Assembly: GCA_905212395.1 (NCBI GenBank)
Contig: CAJMEI010000005.1
Span: 1 to 16,201 of the forward strand
Origin: an uncultured Christensenella sp.
GTDB taxonomy: Bacteria > Bacillota > Clostridia > Christensenellales > Borkfalkiaceae
Direction of reading: 5' to 3'
Length of the DNA stretch: 16,201 nt
Shown in pieces: positions 1 through 6,689 of the stretch. The position numbers and the translations under genes are program-made. A model generated the notes under the pieces. It was given only the letters and a program-made list of their open reading frames with translations, did not search any database and was not told the origin of the DNA. Positions within the stretch are counted from its first letter, which is position 1. Every line of letters starts with the position of its first letter.

Positions 1-489
1 TATATAGGGGAAAAAAAACTAAAAAACGACTTATTCTGCTAAACCCGCTGTTTAATAGGTCTTTTCTTTTTTTCCTAAATCGGTTTACTTTTTACAAAAA
101 CGGTCTGGCATAAAAATTCAAATAATATTACCTATAAGGTGAAAATTTAAAAAAGCGGTTAAACCTTTTAGATTAAATCCGTTTTTGTTTGCGTTTATTA
201 CACGGTTACTCCCTACTGCTTTTACATAAAAATTTTAGTATTAAGTAGGGCTATATGTCGATAAAACGATATTTTAAACAAAACGGACACGATAAAAATC
301 GTTTCTGTATGTTAAAAAAATTACAAAAAATTTTAAAAACATAACCGCATGCCGATTTTTGTCGACACGCGTTGTAAACTATTAAAACTATAATATTTTT
401 ACGATAGTATTTTAATAGCTATATAACTATGCAATATCGTCTAATATTAAAATTCCTTGTAAACTGAGTTTGTTGTTATTTTTTTCAAT
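1..489. other. A+T-rich intergenic region, no gene recognised
   Basis: Both strands are rich in stops and homopolymer A/T runs. No RNA gene or recognisable protein is seen. The longest frame with a possible start that I noted is 29 codons (255-344, plus strand, basic, no good ribosome binding site). Several inverted repeats occur: CCCTACT/AGTAGGG (211-217/244-250), ACGAT-AAAA-ATCGT (289-302) and an A/T stem at 379-418. TATAAT occurs at 389-394 (plus strand) without a fitting -35 box. The region may hold the regulatory sequence of a gene beyond the left edge, but this cannot be shown here. Confidence 0.6.
379..418. repeat. Long A/T-rich inverted repeat downstream of the cluster
   Basis: CTATTAAAA (379-387) pairs with TTTTAATAG (410-418), and the adjoining CTAT (388-391) pairs with ATAG (404-407). 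This gives 13 bp in all, with a 2-nt bulge (408-409) and a 12-nt loop. It is not followed by a T-tract on either strand, so it is not a standard terminator. Function unknown. In such A/T-rich DNA part of the pairing may be chance. Confidence 0.35.
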
Positions 490-523
490 AAAAAAACATA
501 CCGACAAAAAATCGGTATGCTTT
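490..523 (-). terminator. Intrinsic terminator ending the gene cluster
   Basis: On the minus strand CATACCGA (512-519) pairs perfectly with TCGGTATG (497-504) around a 7-nt loop, TTTTTTG, and is followed by seven T (490-496). Further G-U and A-T pairs extend the base. It starts 14 nt after the rplQ stop codon. The opposite strand reads CTTTATTTTAA after the hairpin, so weak termination in the other direction is possible. Confidence 0.95.
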
Positions 524-537
524 ATTTTAAATAATTA

Positions 538-1065
538 TTAGTCAACCAAAGCAATAATTGCTTTTAAAGCCGCGTCGCCTTTTCTTTCGCCTAAAAGGTA
601 AATTCTAGAATATCCACCCTTGTTTCCTAACCTTTCAGCTCTTTCAGCGTATTTAGGAGCAAGTTCGTTGAATATCTTTTCTACTAAAGGATGATTAACG
701 TCTTTCGTTCTAGCTTTATAAGCGGACTTGGATTCTTTGTCGCCTTTCTTTTCTTGAATGTCAAAAATCATTCCCATGATTTTTCTTCTTGCGCAAAGTT
801 TTTTGCTTCCGTCTTTTATAACTTTTTTAGTAACTTCCTTAGTAGTTCCCTTTTTCTCGTCGTCAACGACCGTAACTTTCTTTTCGGTTTCGATAATATC
901 TTCGTAAGTGTTTATCGCAAGCGTTAAAATCTTATCAACGTAGGATTTTAATTGTTTTGCTCTAGCCTGCGTGGTTTCAATTTTTCCGTTCCAAAGTAAA
1001 TCGGAAGCCTGATTTCTCAAAACACTTTTTCTTTGTTTCGACGTAAAACCTAATTTTCCCGGCAT
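538..1065 (-). CDS. rplQ: 50S ribosomal protein L17 with internal insertions
   Basis: L17 sits on the solvent side of the large subunit near the tunnel exit. The N-terminal part (KLGFTSKQRKSVLRNQASDL, 4-23; GKIETTQARAKQLK, 27-40) and C-terminal part (GGYSRIYLLGERKGDAALKA, 150-169) are clear. The usual length is about 112-130. This 175-residue form has two additions: an acidic/basic Lys/Thr/Val-rich stretch (about 52-88) and a second stretch (about 104-126) before HPLVEKIFNELAPKYAERA. I recall similar long L17s in Clostridia. The usual LGPRRGD motif reads LGERKGD. AGGAGG lies 8 nt before the ATG, 3 nt after rpoA. It is the last gene before the cluster terminator. Confidence 0.96.
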   Translation of the reverse strand: MPGKLGFTSKQRKSVLRNQASDLLWNGKIETTQARAKQLKSYVDKILTLAINTYEDIIETEKKVTVVDDEKKGTTKEVTKKVIKDGSKKLCARRKIMGMIFDIQEKKGDKESKSAYKARTKDVNHPLVEKIFNELAPKYAERAERLGNKGGYSRIYLLGERKGDAALKAIIALVD

Positions 1066-1068
1066 TGT

Positions 1069-2019
1069 TTATTCCTCCTGTTCTTTTAACGATAAACCGT
1101 AAGAACTTAACTTGTAAATAACTTCGTCAAGCGACTTCTTTCCAAGATTTCTTACCTTTAACATATCGTCTTCGGTCTTTTTTGTTAAATCTTCAATAGT
1201 GTGAATGTTTGCTCTTTTAAGGCAATGATACGAACGAATCGAAAGGTCCATTTCTTCAATAGGCTTTTCAAGAATCTTCGGTAACGGGTCTTCCGCAGCT
1301 TCTACCAAAATGTTGGTATTGCCGAATTCCGACAATACTACGAACATACCGATATGTTCTTGTATTATTCTTGCGGCTAAGCTTACGATAGCTCTTCCCG
1401 ATACCGTTCCGTTCGTCCATACTTCTAAAACTAACTTGTCGTAATCTACGTTTTGTCCTACTCTCGTATTTTCAACGTTGTAGCTTACTTTTTTAACGGG
1501 CGTATATATAGAATCCGTAGCTATATATCCGATTTCTCCCGTTTTGTTGTAAGACGCGCTTTTATATCCCCTATCTCTTCCGATTGTAATATCCATGTCG
1601 ATAACTCCGTTATCGCTTAAATTGCATATTACTTTGTCGGGGTTGAGATATTTTATTTCGGCGTCGGCTTCTAAATCCCCTGCCGTAACGGGGCCTGCGC
1701 CCGTTTTAAATAAACGAACGGTCTTTTTAAAAGACGTATCCGTCGTAGTCGTAGAAATAGCAAGTTCCTTTAAGTTAAGGATTATTTCGGTTATGTCTTC
1801 CTTAACGCCGGGTAAAGTCGAAAATTCGTGCTTTACGTCGCCTTGATTAAATTTTATCCCCTGAACTGCCGCTCCCGGTAAAGAAGAAAGCAAAGTTCTT
1901 CTTAAACAGTTTCCGAGCGTTAGTCCGTAACCTTTTTCAAGGGGTTCGACAACTATTTTAGCATAATCCCTGCTTTCGTTTTCCTCAACAGTGATTTTTG
2001 GCTTTTCCATTTCCATCAT
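1069..2019 (-). CDS. rpoA: DNA-directed RNA polymerase subunit alpha
   Basis: The alpha subunit dimerises to start polymerase assembly, and its C-terminal domain (CTD) contacts DNA and activators. Residues 1-240 form the N-terminal domain, with EKGYGLTLGNCLRRTLLSSL (28-47) and KEDITEIILNLK (73-84). Residues 250-312 form the CTD, with RNLGKKSLDEV (290-300). The length of 316 is typical for Firmicutes. Equivalents of E. coli DNA-contact residues R265, C269, G296, K298, S299 and E302 are present, but the position of N268 is His265 (SIRSYHCLKRA). GGGAGG lies 10 nt before the first of two adjacent ATGs. The last codons CAG-GAG-GAA also form the ribosome binding site of rplQ. Confidence 0.97.
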   Translation of the reverse strand: MMEMEKPKITVEENESRDYAKIVVEPLEKGYGLTLGNCLRRTLLSSLPGAAVQGIKFNQGDVKHEFSTLPGVKEDITEIILNLKELAISTTTTDTSFKKTVRLFKTGAGPVTAGDLEADAEIKYLNPDKVICNLSDNGVIDMDITIGRDRGYKSASYNKTGEIGYIATDSIYTPVKKVSYNVENTRVGQNVDYDKLVLEVWTNGTVSGRAIVSLAARIIQEHIGMFVVLSEFGNTNILVEAAEDPLPKILEKPIEEMDLSIRSYHCLKRANIHTIEDLTKKTEDDMLKVRNLGKKSLDEVIYKLSSYGLSLKEQEE

Positions 2020-2057
2020 AGAAATTTTACCTCCCAGATATTTTTTAACAGAGCTTA

Positions 2058-2684
2058 TTACTTAGAATACAACTCGACGATCATATGCTCTGCGATCTGT
2101 GAATCGATATCCTCTCTCGTAGGTAATGCGATAACTTTTCCCTTTAAAGTTTCATTGTCAAATTCAACCCATTTAGGCATAGTTCCGCTTTTTGCGGTTT
2201 GCTTTAATTGAGTAAAATACTTGTTGTCTTTTTTGTTTTCTTTAACGGCAATTTCGTCGCCTAATTTTACTTCGTAAGAAGCAATGTCAACGGCTTTTCC
2301 GTTTACCGTGAAATGAGCGTGCGTAACGAATTGTCTTGCTTGCGAACGAGAAGAAGCAATACCCATTCTGAAAATTACGTTATCGAGTCTTCTTTCGAGT
2401 AAAGATAACATGTTTTCACCGGTAATTCCTTTCATTCTGTCGGCTCTTTCATAATATTCTCTAAATTGTCCTTCTAATACTCCGTAAATTCTCTTGGTTT
2501 TTTGTTTTTCACGAAGCTGTAATCCGTATTCGGAAACTTTCTTTCTTCCTGCGCCGTGTTGTCCGGGAGCAACGGGTCTTTTTGCAAAAGGACAGTTGTT
2601 TTTATAACATTTATCACCCTTTAAAAAGAGTTTCATTCCTTCACGTCTGCATAATCTGCATTTTGCGTCTGTATATTTAGCCAT
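2058..2684 (-). CDS. rpsD: 30S ribosomal protein S4, zinc-binding form
   Basis: S4 nucleates assembly of the 16S 5' domain and lines the mRNA entry tunnel. In several bacteria it represses its own synthesis. The N-terminal zinc site has C9, C12, C26 and C31 (KCRLCRREGMKLF, then KGDKCYKNNCPF), marking the cysteine-containing form. The S4 RNA-binding domain spans about 97-145 (LERRLDNVIFRMGIASSRSQ at 96-115, FTVNGKAVDI at 125-134). Total length of 208 is normal. GGAGG lies 8 nt before the ATG. The 38-nt gap to rpoA is among the longer ones in the cluster. Confidence 0.98.
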   Translation of the reverse strand: MAKYTDAKCRLCRREGMKLFLKGDKCYKNNCPFAKRPVAPGQHGAGRKKVSEYGLQLREKQKTKRIYGVLEGQFREYYERADRMKGITGENMLSLLERRLDNVIFRMGIASSRSQARQFVTHAHFTVNGKAVDIASYEVKLGDEIAVKENKKDNKYFTQLKQTAKSGTMPKWVEFDNETLKGKVIALPTREDIDSQIAEHMIVELYSK

Positions 2685-2698
2685 TTTTCATTCCTCCA

Positions 2699-3088
2699 TT
2701 AAACTCTACGACGTTTAGGCGGACGGCATCCGTTGTGAGCGATAGGCGATACGTCTTGAATTAGCGTTACCGCTACTCCGCATACTCCTAATACTCTTAC
2801 TGCCGATTCTCTACCTTGTCCGGGTCCTTTAACGTACACTTCTGCGCTTCTTAAACCGTGTTCCATTGCTTCTCTTACTGCTTTTTCACAAGCTTGTTGA
2901 GCTGCAAACGGAGTAGATTTACGCGAACCTTTATATCCTAAGCTTCCTGCACTACAATGCGATATAGTATTTCCGTTCATATCCGTTACGGTTATGATGG
3001 TGTTGTTGAAAGAAGATTGAATGTGTACTTGCCCTTTATCTATTTTCTTTAATTCTTTACGTTTTTTAGAAACGGTTTTAGTAGCCAT
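2699..3088 (-). CDS. rpsK: 30S ribosomal protein S11
   Basis: S11 sits on the platform at the mRNA exit and forms part of the E-site environment with S7. The 129 residues contain HIQSSFNNTIITVTD (22-36), GYKGSRKSTPFAAQ (51-64), VYVKGPGQGRESAVR (84-98) and the C-terminal HNGCRPPKRRRV (118-129). The segment before the last motif reads DVSPIA where DVTPIP is common, a conservative change. GGAGG lies 6 nt before the ATG and overlaps the rpsM stop region. Confidence 0.98.
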   Translation of the reverse strand: MATKTVSKKRKELKKIDKGQVHIQSSFNNTIITVTDMNGNTISHCSAGSLGYKGSRKSTPFAAQQACEKAVREAMEHGLRSAEVYVKGPGQGRESAVRVLGVCGVAVTLIQDVSPIAHNGCRPPKRRRV

Positions 3089-3100
3089 TTTTATCCTCCA

Positions 3101-3478
3101 TTATCTTGTAGCCGTCTTTTTCTTTGCAACGGTACGCTTAGGTCCTTTTCTCGTACGAGCATTTCTCTTAGAGCTTTGGCCTCTTACGGGAAGTCCTTTT
3201 CTGTGTCTTAATCCACGATAGCAACCTATTTCCATAAGTCTTTTTATGTTAAGGTTGACTTCGGATTTTAATTCACCTTCTACGCGAAGATGTTTATCTA
3301 TATATTCTCTTAACTTAGAAACGTCTTGTTCGGTTAAATCCTTAACTCTCGTGTCGGGATTAACGCCCGTTTCAGCTAAAATCTTTTTAGCCGTAGCTAA
3401 ACCAATTCCATAAATGTAGGTGATACCAATTTCTACTCTTTTTTCTCTTGGTAAATCTACACCGGCAATACGAGCCAT
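3101..3478 (-). CDS. rpsM: 30S ribosomal protein S13
   Basis: S13 lies at the top of the head, contacts L5 across the intersubunit bridge, and reaches the P-site tRNA with its tail. The 125-residue product starts MARIAGVDLPREKRVEI and has a helix-two-turn-helix core (YIYGIGLATAKKIL, 21-34). CYRGLRHRKGLPVRGQ (86-101) and NARTRKGPKRTV (106-117) lead into a basic tail KKKTATR. GGAGG lies 7 nt before the ATG, with a good independent initiation context after the 85-nt gap from rpmJ. The rpsK gene follows after 12 nt. Confidence 0.98.
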   Translation of the reverse strand: MARIAGVDLPREKRVEIGITYIYGIGLATAKKILAETGVNPDTRVKDLTEQDVSKLREYIDKHLRVEGELKSEVNLNIKRLMEIGCYRGLRHRKGLPVRGQSSKRNARTRKGPKRTVAKKKTATR

Positions 3479-3522
3479 TTTGTTACCTCCGAAATTTTTC
3501 TTTTTTGTTTTTTATATATTGT

Positions 3523-3553
3523 CCGCTTTTTATGTTTGGAATGTTAAAAGCGG
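3523..3553 (-). repeat. Inverted repeat between rpmJ and rpsM
   Basis: CCGCTTTT (3523-3530) and AAAAGCGG (3546-3553) form a perfect 8-bp stem with a 15-nt loop in the longest gap inside the gene cluster (85 nt). No T-tract follows on the minus strand (next bases ACAATATATAAAAAAC), so it is not a typical intrinsic terminator. It marks the boundary between the spc-type and alpha-type parts of the cluster. It could be an RNA processing site, a protein-binding hairpin or part of a weak internal promoter region. Confidence 0.5.
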
Positions 3554-3563
3554 TTGTTTTCTA

Positions 3564-3680
3564 TTAGCCTTGTTTTTGTTTGTGGCTCTTGCTCTTTGAA
3601 CAAATTACCATAACTTTGCCTTCTCTTTTAATTACCCTACATTTATCGCACATAGGTTTTACCGATGGTCTTACTTTCAT
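3564..3680 (-). CDS. rpmJ: 50S ribosomal protein L36, zinc-binding form
   Basis: L36 is the smallest large-subunit protein and stabilises domain structure near the L7/L12 stalk base. The 38-residue product starts MKVRPSVKPMCDKC and ends SHKQKQG. Likely zinc ligands are C11, C14, C27 and H33, so this is the zinc-dependent paralogue. The C27-H33 distance is one residue longer than in many Firmicutes and equals that of E. coli L36, and the usual PKHKQRQG is SKSHKQKQG. GGAGG lies 8 nt before the ATG, and TAA is followed directly by a second stop, TAG. An 85-nt gap follows before rpsM. Confidence 0.95.
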   Translation of the reverse strand: MKVRPSVKPMCDKCRVIKREGKVMVICSKSKSHKQKQG

Positions 3681-3711
3681 CTTTATATCCTCCGATTAGT
3701 TTTTTTATGTG

Positions 3712-3933
3712 TCAGGTCTTACTACGCCAAATAATTCTACCTTTTGTAAAATCATACGGACTCATCTCGATTTTTACGGTGTCCCCGGGAATTATTTTTA
3801 TAAAATTCATTCTGAGTTTTCCCGATATATAAGCCGTTACTAAATGTCCGTTTGAAAGTTTTACTTTAAACGTCGCGTTCGGTAACGCTTCTTCTATGAC
3901 GCCTTCCGCCTCTATTACATCGTTCTTTGACAA
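3712..3933 (-). CDS. infA: Translation initiation factor IF-1
   Basis: IF-1 is a single OB-fold protein that blocks the ribosomal A site during initiation. The 73 residues match family length (about 72). They contain DVIEAEGVIEEALPNATFKV (5-24), SGKLRMNFI (37-45), PGD (49-51), SPYD (58-61) and GRI (65-67). The start codon is TTG: the reading is AGT-TTG-TCA-AAG, with GGAGG 8 nt upstream and no in-frame ATG before the conserved core, giving the standard MSKND N-terminus. A weak start codon on an initiation factor may limit its level (inference). It lies between map and rpmJ, as in other Firmicutes. Confidence 0.96.
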   Translation of the reverse strand: MSKNDVIEAEGVIEEALPNATFKVKLSNGHLVTAYISGKLRMNFIKIIPGDTVKIEMSPYDFTKGRIIWRSKT

Positions 3934-3960
3934 ACTAACACCCTCCGTTTATTTTCTTTT

Positions 3961-3979
3961 AAAAGTAATTTTTACTTTT
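3961..3979 (-). repeat. Inverted repeat in the map-infA gap
   Basis: AAAAGTAA (3961-3968) and TTACTTTT (3972-3979) form a perfect 8-bp stem with a 3-nt loop, starting just after the map stop codon. The stem is A/T-rich with a single G-C pair. The minus strand continues AAAAGAAAATAAACGGAGG, with no T-tract after the stem. A role in mRNA processing or partial attenuation is possible, but the stem is weak. Confidence 0.4.
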
Positions 3980-3981
3980 TA

Positions 3982-4719
3982 TTACAAAGTTAAAATTTCT
4001 ACGCCGTCGTCTTTGATTAGCAACGTGTTTTCGTAATGCGCAGACGGTTTTCCGTCCTTAGTTACGCATTTCCATCCGTCGATAATCACGTCGTAAGTAC
4101 CCATATTTACCATAGGCTCAACGGCTATCGTCATTCCGCTTCTCAGTCTTATTCCCGTCCCTTTATGTCCGTAATTCGGTACTGACGGGTCTTCGTGTAG
4201 GTGCCTGCCTACTCCGTGTCCGACCATATCCCTTACGACCGAAAATCCGTTCGCTTCGACGTAAGTTTGAATTTGATAACCTATATCGCCCAACGCGCTT
4301 CCCGCAGAAATTCCTTCTAATCCCTTGAAAAAGCTTTGTTTGGTAACTTCTATCAGTCTTTTCTTTTCGTCGCTTATCTTACCTACGTAAACGCTTCTTG
4401 CGGCGTCCCCGTTAAATCCGTTATAATAAGCTCCTACGTCAAGACTGACTATCTCGCCTTCTTTAATTACTCTGTCCGAAGGTATTCCGTGTACGACTTG
4501 CTCGTCTATAGAAATACATACCGAACCGGGAAATCCGCCGTAACCTAAAAAGGCAGGTCTTGCTCCGCAACGCGTAATATATTCAAATGCAATAGCATCT
4601 AATTCTTTGGTTGTCATTCCAACCTGAATTCTGTCTTCAAGCAGTTCTAAAACGTCTCTCGTAATTTTACAAGCGTCTTTCATCTGCTCGATTTCTTTTA
4701 CACTTTTAATCTTAATCAT
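3982..4719 (-). CDS. map: Methionine aminopeptidase, type I
   Basis: This enzyme removes the initiator methionine from nascent proteins after deformylation and acts beside the ribosome exit tunnel. The 245 residues carry all five metal ligands of the pita-bread fold: D94 and D105 (SLDVGAYYNGFNGDAARS, 92-109), H168 (VGHGVGRHLHE, 166-176), E201 (AVEPM) and E230 (AHYENT). The conserved substrate histidine is H77 (VVHGIP). There is no N-terminal SH3-binding or zinc extension, as usual in bacteria. The ATG overlaps the adk stop by 4 nt and no ribosome binding site is visible. A 48-nt gap with an inverted repeat follows before infA. Confidence 0.97.
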   Translation of the reverse strand: MIKIKSVKEIEQMKDACKITRDVLELLEDRIQVGMTTKELDAIAFEYITRCGARPAFLGYGGFPGSVCISIDEQVVHGIPSDRVIKEGEIVSLDVGAYYNGFNGDAARSVYVGKISDEKKRLIEVTKQSFFKGLEGISAGSALGDIGYQIQTYVEANGFSVVRDMVGHGVGRHLHEDPSVPNYGHKGTGIRLRSGMTIAVEPMVNMGTYDVIIDGWKCVTKDGKPSAHYENTLLIKDDGVEILTL

Positions 4720-5336
4720 TTTATCGCTTGTTTTATACGCTCTTCAATTTCTTTAATACTGCCGTCCGCGTTTACGTTTACCAAAACGCCTTTTTTAGCA
4801 TAATAGTCGATAAGCGGTTTCGTTTGCGCGACATATACCGCCATACGCTCCGTTACCTGACTTATATGGTCGTCCGAACGCTGTATTAAATTACTGTTAC
4901 ATTCGTCGCAAACGGTTTTTCCGTTTAAAAAGTCCACGTGAAAACTTTTACCGCATTGCGGACAAACTCTTCTGCCCGTAAGTCTTGCGATTAATTTTTC
5001 TTGCGGAACGTCCAAATTTATGCAATAGTCTATATTATCTATTTCGGATAACTTTTCCGCTTGGAAAAGATTTCTAGGAAAACCGTCTAAAAGATAACCG
5101 TTTTTACAATCGTCTTCCGCTAAACGAAGCCTTACTATTTCGCACGTAACTTCGTCGGGAACAAGGTCGCCTTTATCTATGTAGCTTTTGGCAACCTTGC
5201 CGATTTCAGTTTGTTCTTTTATGTTTTTTCTGAAAATATCTCCGGTAGATATATGAACTATGTTAAATCTTTTGGAAATACCGTCTGCCTGCGTTCCCTT
5301 TCCTGCTCCGGGAGCGCCAAGCAATACAATTTTCAT
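4716..5336 (-). CDS. adk: Adenylate kinase, zinc-LID form
   Basis: This cytoplasmic enzyme converts ATP plus AMP to two ADP and sets adenylate energy balance. The P-loop GAPGAGKGTQ is at 7-16, the AMP-site segment STGDIFR at 30-36, and DGFPRN at 84-89. The LID has four cysteines C125, C128, C143 and C146 that likely bind zinc. The spacing between the two pairs is 14 residues, a little tighter than the ~16 I know from Bacillus, and total length is 206 against ~215. QRSDDHISQVTERM follows. The start has no visible ribosome binding site: the junction reads TAA-A-ATG after secY. The end overlaps map by ATGA. Translation therefore probably depends on ribosomes arriving from secY. Confidence 0.97.
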   Translation of the reverse strand: MKIVLLGAPGAGKGTQADGISKRFNIVHISTGDIFRKNIKEQTEIGKVAKSYIDKGDLVPDEVTCEIVRLRLAEDDCKNGYLLDGFPRNLFQAEKLSEIDNIDYCINLDVPQEKLIARLTGRRVCPQCGKSFHVDFLNGKTVCDECNSNLIQRSDDHISQVTERMAVYVAQTKPLIDYYAKKGVLVNVNADGSIKEIEERIKQAIK

Positions 5337-5337
5337 T

Positions 5338-6663
5338 TTACTTTAAAAATCCCTTATAATTTTTCATCATAATCTGCGATTCTAACGCCGTATTAAATTC
5401 TAGGGCGACGCTGACTACGATTAACATTCCCGTTGCCGAGAAAACAGACGATTTGGTCGGGTCTATATATCTAAACAAGATAGCGGGAACTAAAGCCATA
5501 AACGCAAGGAATATCGCCCCGAAAAGCGTAATTCTCTTGTTTATTTTTCCTAAATAGTCGCTAGTTGCTTTACCCGGTCTGATTCCTTGTATAAATCCGC
5601 CGTTTTGTTGAATGGATTTACTTACGTCTTCGGGATTGAATTGAATTTGCGAATAGAAGAATGCAAAGAAGAATATTAGTAAGCAAAGTACTATCATATA
5701 TACCCAAGATTGCGTTCCCATCCACTTTTGCCACCATCTTAAAACTTTATTGTTTTCCGACATAAACATCGTGAAAATAAGTTCGGGGAAAGATACAATC
5801 GAAAAAGCAAATATCAAAGGCATAACGCCGTTTGCGTTTACTTTCATAGGAATTTCGGTGGACTGTCCGCCCATCATCTTTCTTCCTTTAACTTGTTTGG
5901 CATACTGAACTTTTACTTTCCTTTCTGCGTTTTCTACGCATACTATTAAAGCAAATATTACAATTATTGCAATAATATAGGCAAACAATCTCCAAAAACT
6001 CTTCATTCCTGCATCTCCGCCTGCGCCTATTCCGCGAATCATATCTATAAAATAGATTCCTGCGGTTGCTAGGATACCTGCAAAGATTAACATAGAAATT
6101 CCGTTGCTTACGCCGTAATCGGTTATTCTTTCACCTATCCAAACGGTTACTAACGCGCCGGACGTGTAGAATATTACCGTAAGCGTATACGCAAGCCATT
6201 TTTGTCCGCCTAATAAACTCGTTAGCGAAGAAGCTTCTCCGTCAACCGTTAAAGCGTCTTTTCCGTAATTTAATAAAATTCCGATTGATTGAATAACGGC
6301 AAGCAAAACCGCAACGTATCTCGTAAGATTGTTTATTTTTTTCCTACCGCTTTCCCCTTCCTTGCTTAGTCTTTCAAGTCTAGGAATTGCAACGGTCAGA
6401 AGTTGAATAATAATCGACGAGTTGATGTACGGTCCTATACCCATTGCAAGCCAAGTTCCGTTGGATAATGCTCCACCGGTCATCATACTCATTATGCCTA
6501 AATAAGTTACGTTGTTTAGCGTTTCGCTATTGATTATCCCACCGCCTACTCCCGGTACGGGAATATAACAACCTATTCTGTAAATAATCATAAAGACTAC
6601 CGTTAGTAATATCTTTATTCTTATTTCTTTTATCTTAAAGGCACGTTTTAACGTTTCCCACAT
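5338..6663 (-). CDS. secY: Protein translocase subunit SecY
   Basis: SecY forms the membrane channel of the Sec translocon and works with SecE, SecG, SecA, and ribosomes bringing membrane proteins. The 441 residues have about ten hydrophobic helices, roughly at 15-35, 68-90, 115-134, 155-176, 185-206, 225-244, 275-298, 318-338, 378-398 and 404-423. The N-terminal PVPGV (35-39) precedes the plug. GIGPYINSSIIIQLL (75-89), GERITDYGVSNGIS (177-190) and NPEDVSKSIQQNGGFIQGIR (343-362) are hallmark segments. The C-terminus MMKNYKGFLK is typical. GGAGG lies 7 nt before the ATG. The stop is 1 nt from the adk start. Confidence 0.98.
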   Translation of the reverse strand: MWETLKRAFKIKEIRIKILLTVVFMIIYRIGCYIPVPGVGGGIINSETLNNVTYLGIMSMMTGGALSNGTWLAMGIGPYINSSIIIQLLTVAIPRLERLSKEGESGRKKINNLTRYVAVLLAVIQSIGILLNYGKDALTVDGEASSLTSLLGGQKWLAYTLTVIFYTSGALVTVWIGERITDYGVSNGISMLIFAGILATAGIYFIDMIRGIGAGGDAGMKSFWRLFAYIIAIIVIFALIVCVENAERKVKVQYAKQVKGRKMMGGQSTEIPMKVNANGVMPLIFAFSIVSFPELIFTMFMSENNKVLRWWQKWMGTQSWVYMIVLCLLIFFFAFFYSQIQFNPEDVSKSIQQNGGFIQGIRPGKATSDYLGKINKRITLFGAIFLAFMALVPAILFRYIDPTKSSVFSATGMLIVVSVALEFNTALESQIMMKNYKGFLK

Positions 6664-6689
6664 TTTGTTTCCTCCGCTTTACGATAAAA

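Noticed and set aside
255..344. 29-codon basic ORF on the plus strand in the left intergenic region
   Set aside because: Only a weak AGGG upstream, no homology recognised, and such length is expected by chance.
3510..3550. Possible internal promoter TTAACA / GACAAT in the rpmJ-rpsM gap
   Set aside because: The -10 match is only 4 of 6 at 18-nt spacing and overlaps the inverted repeat; too weak to list as a feature.
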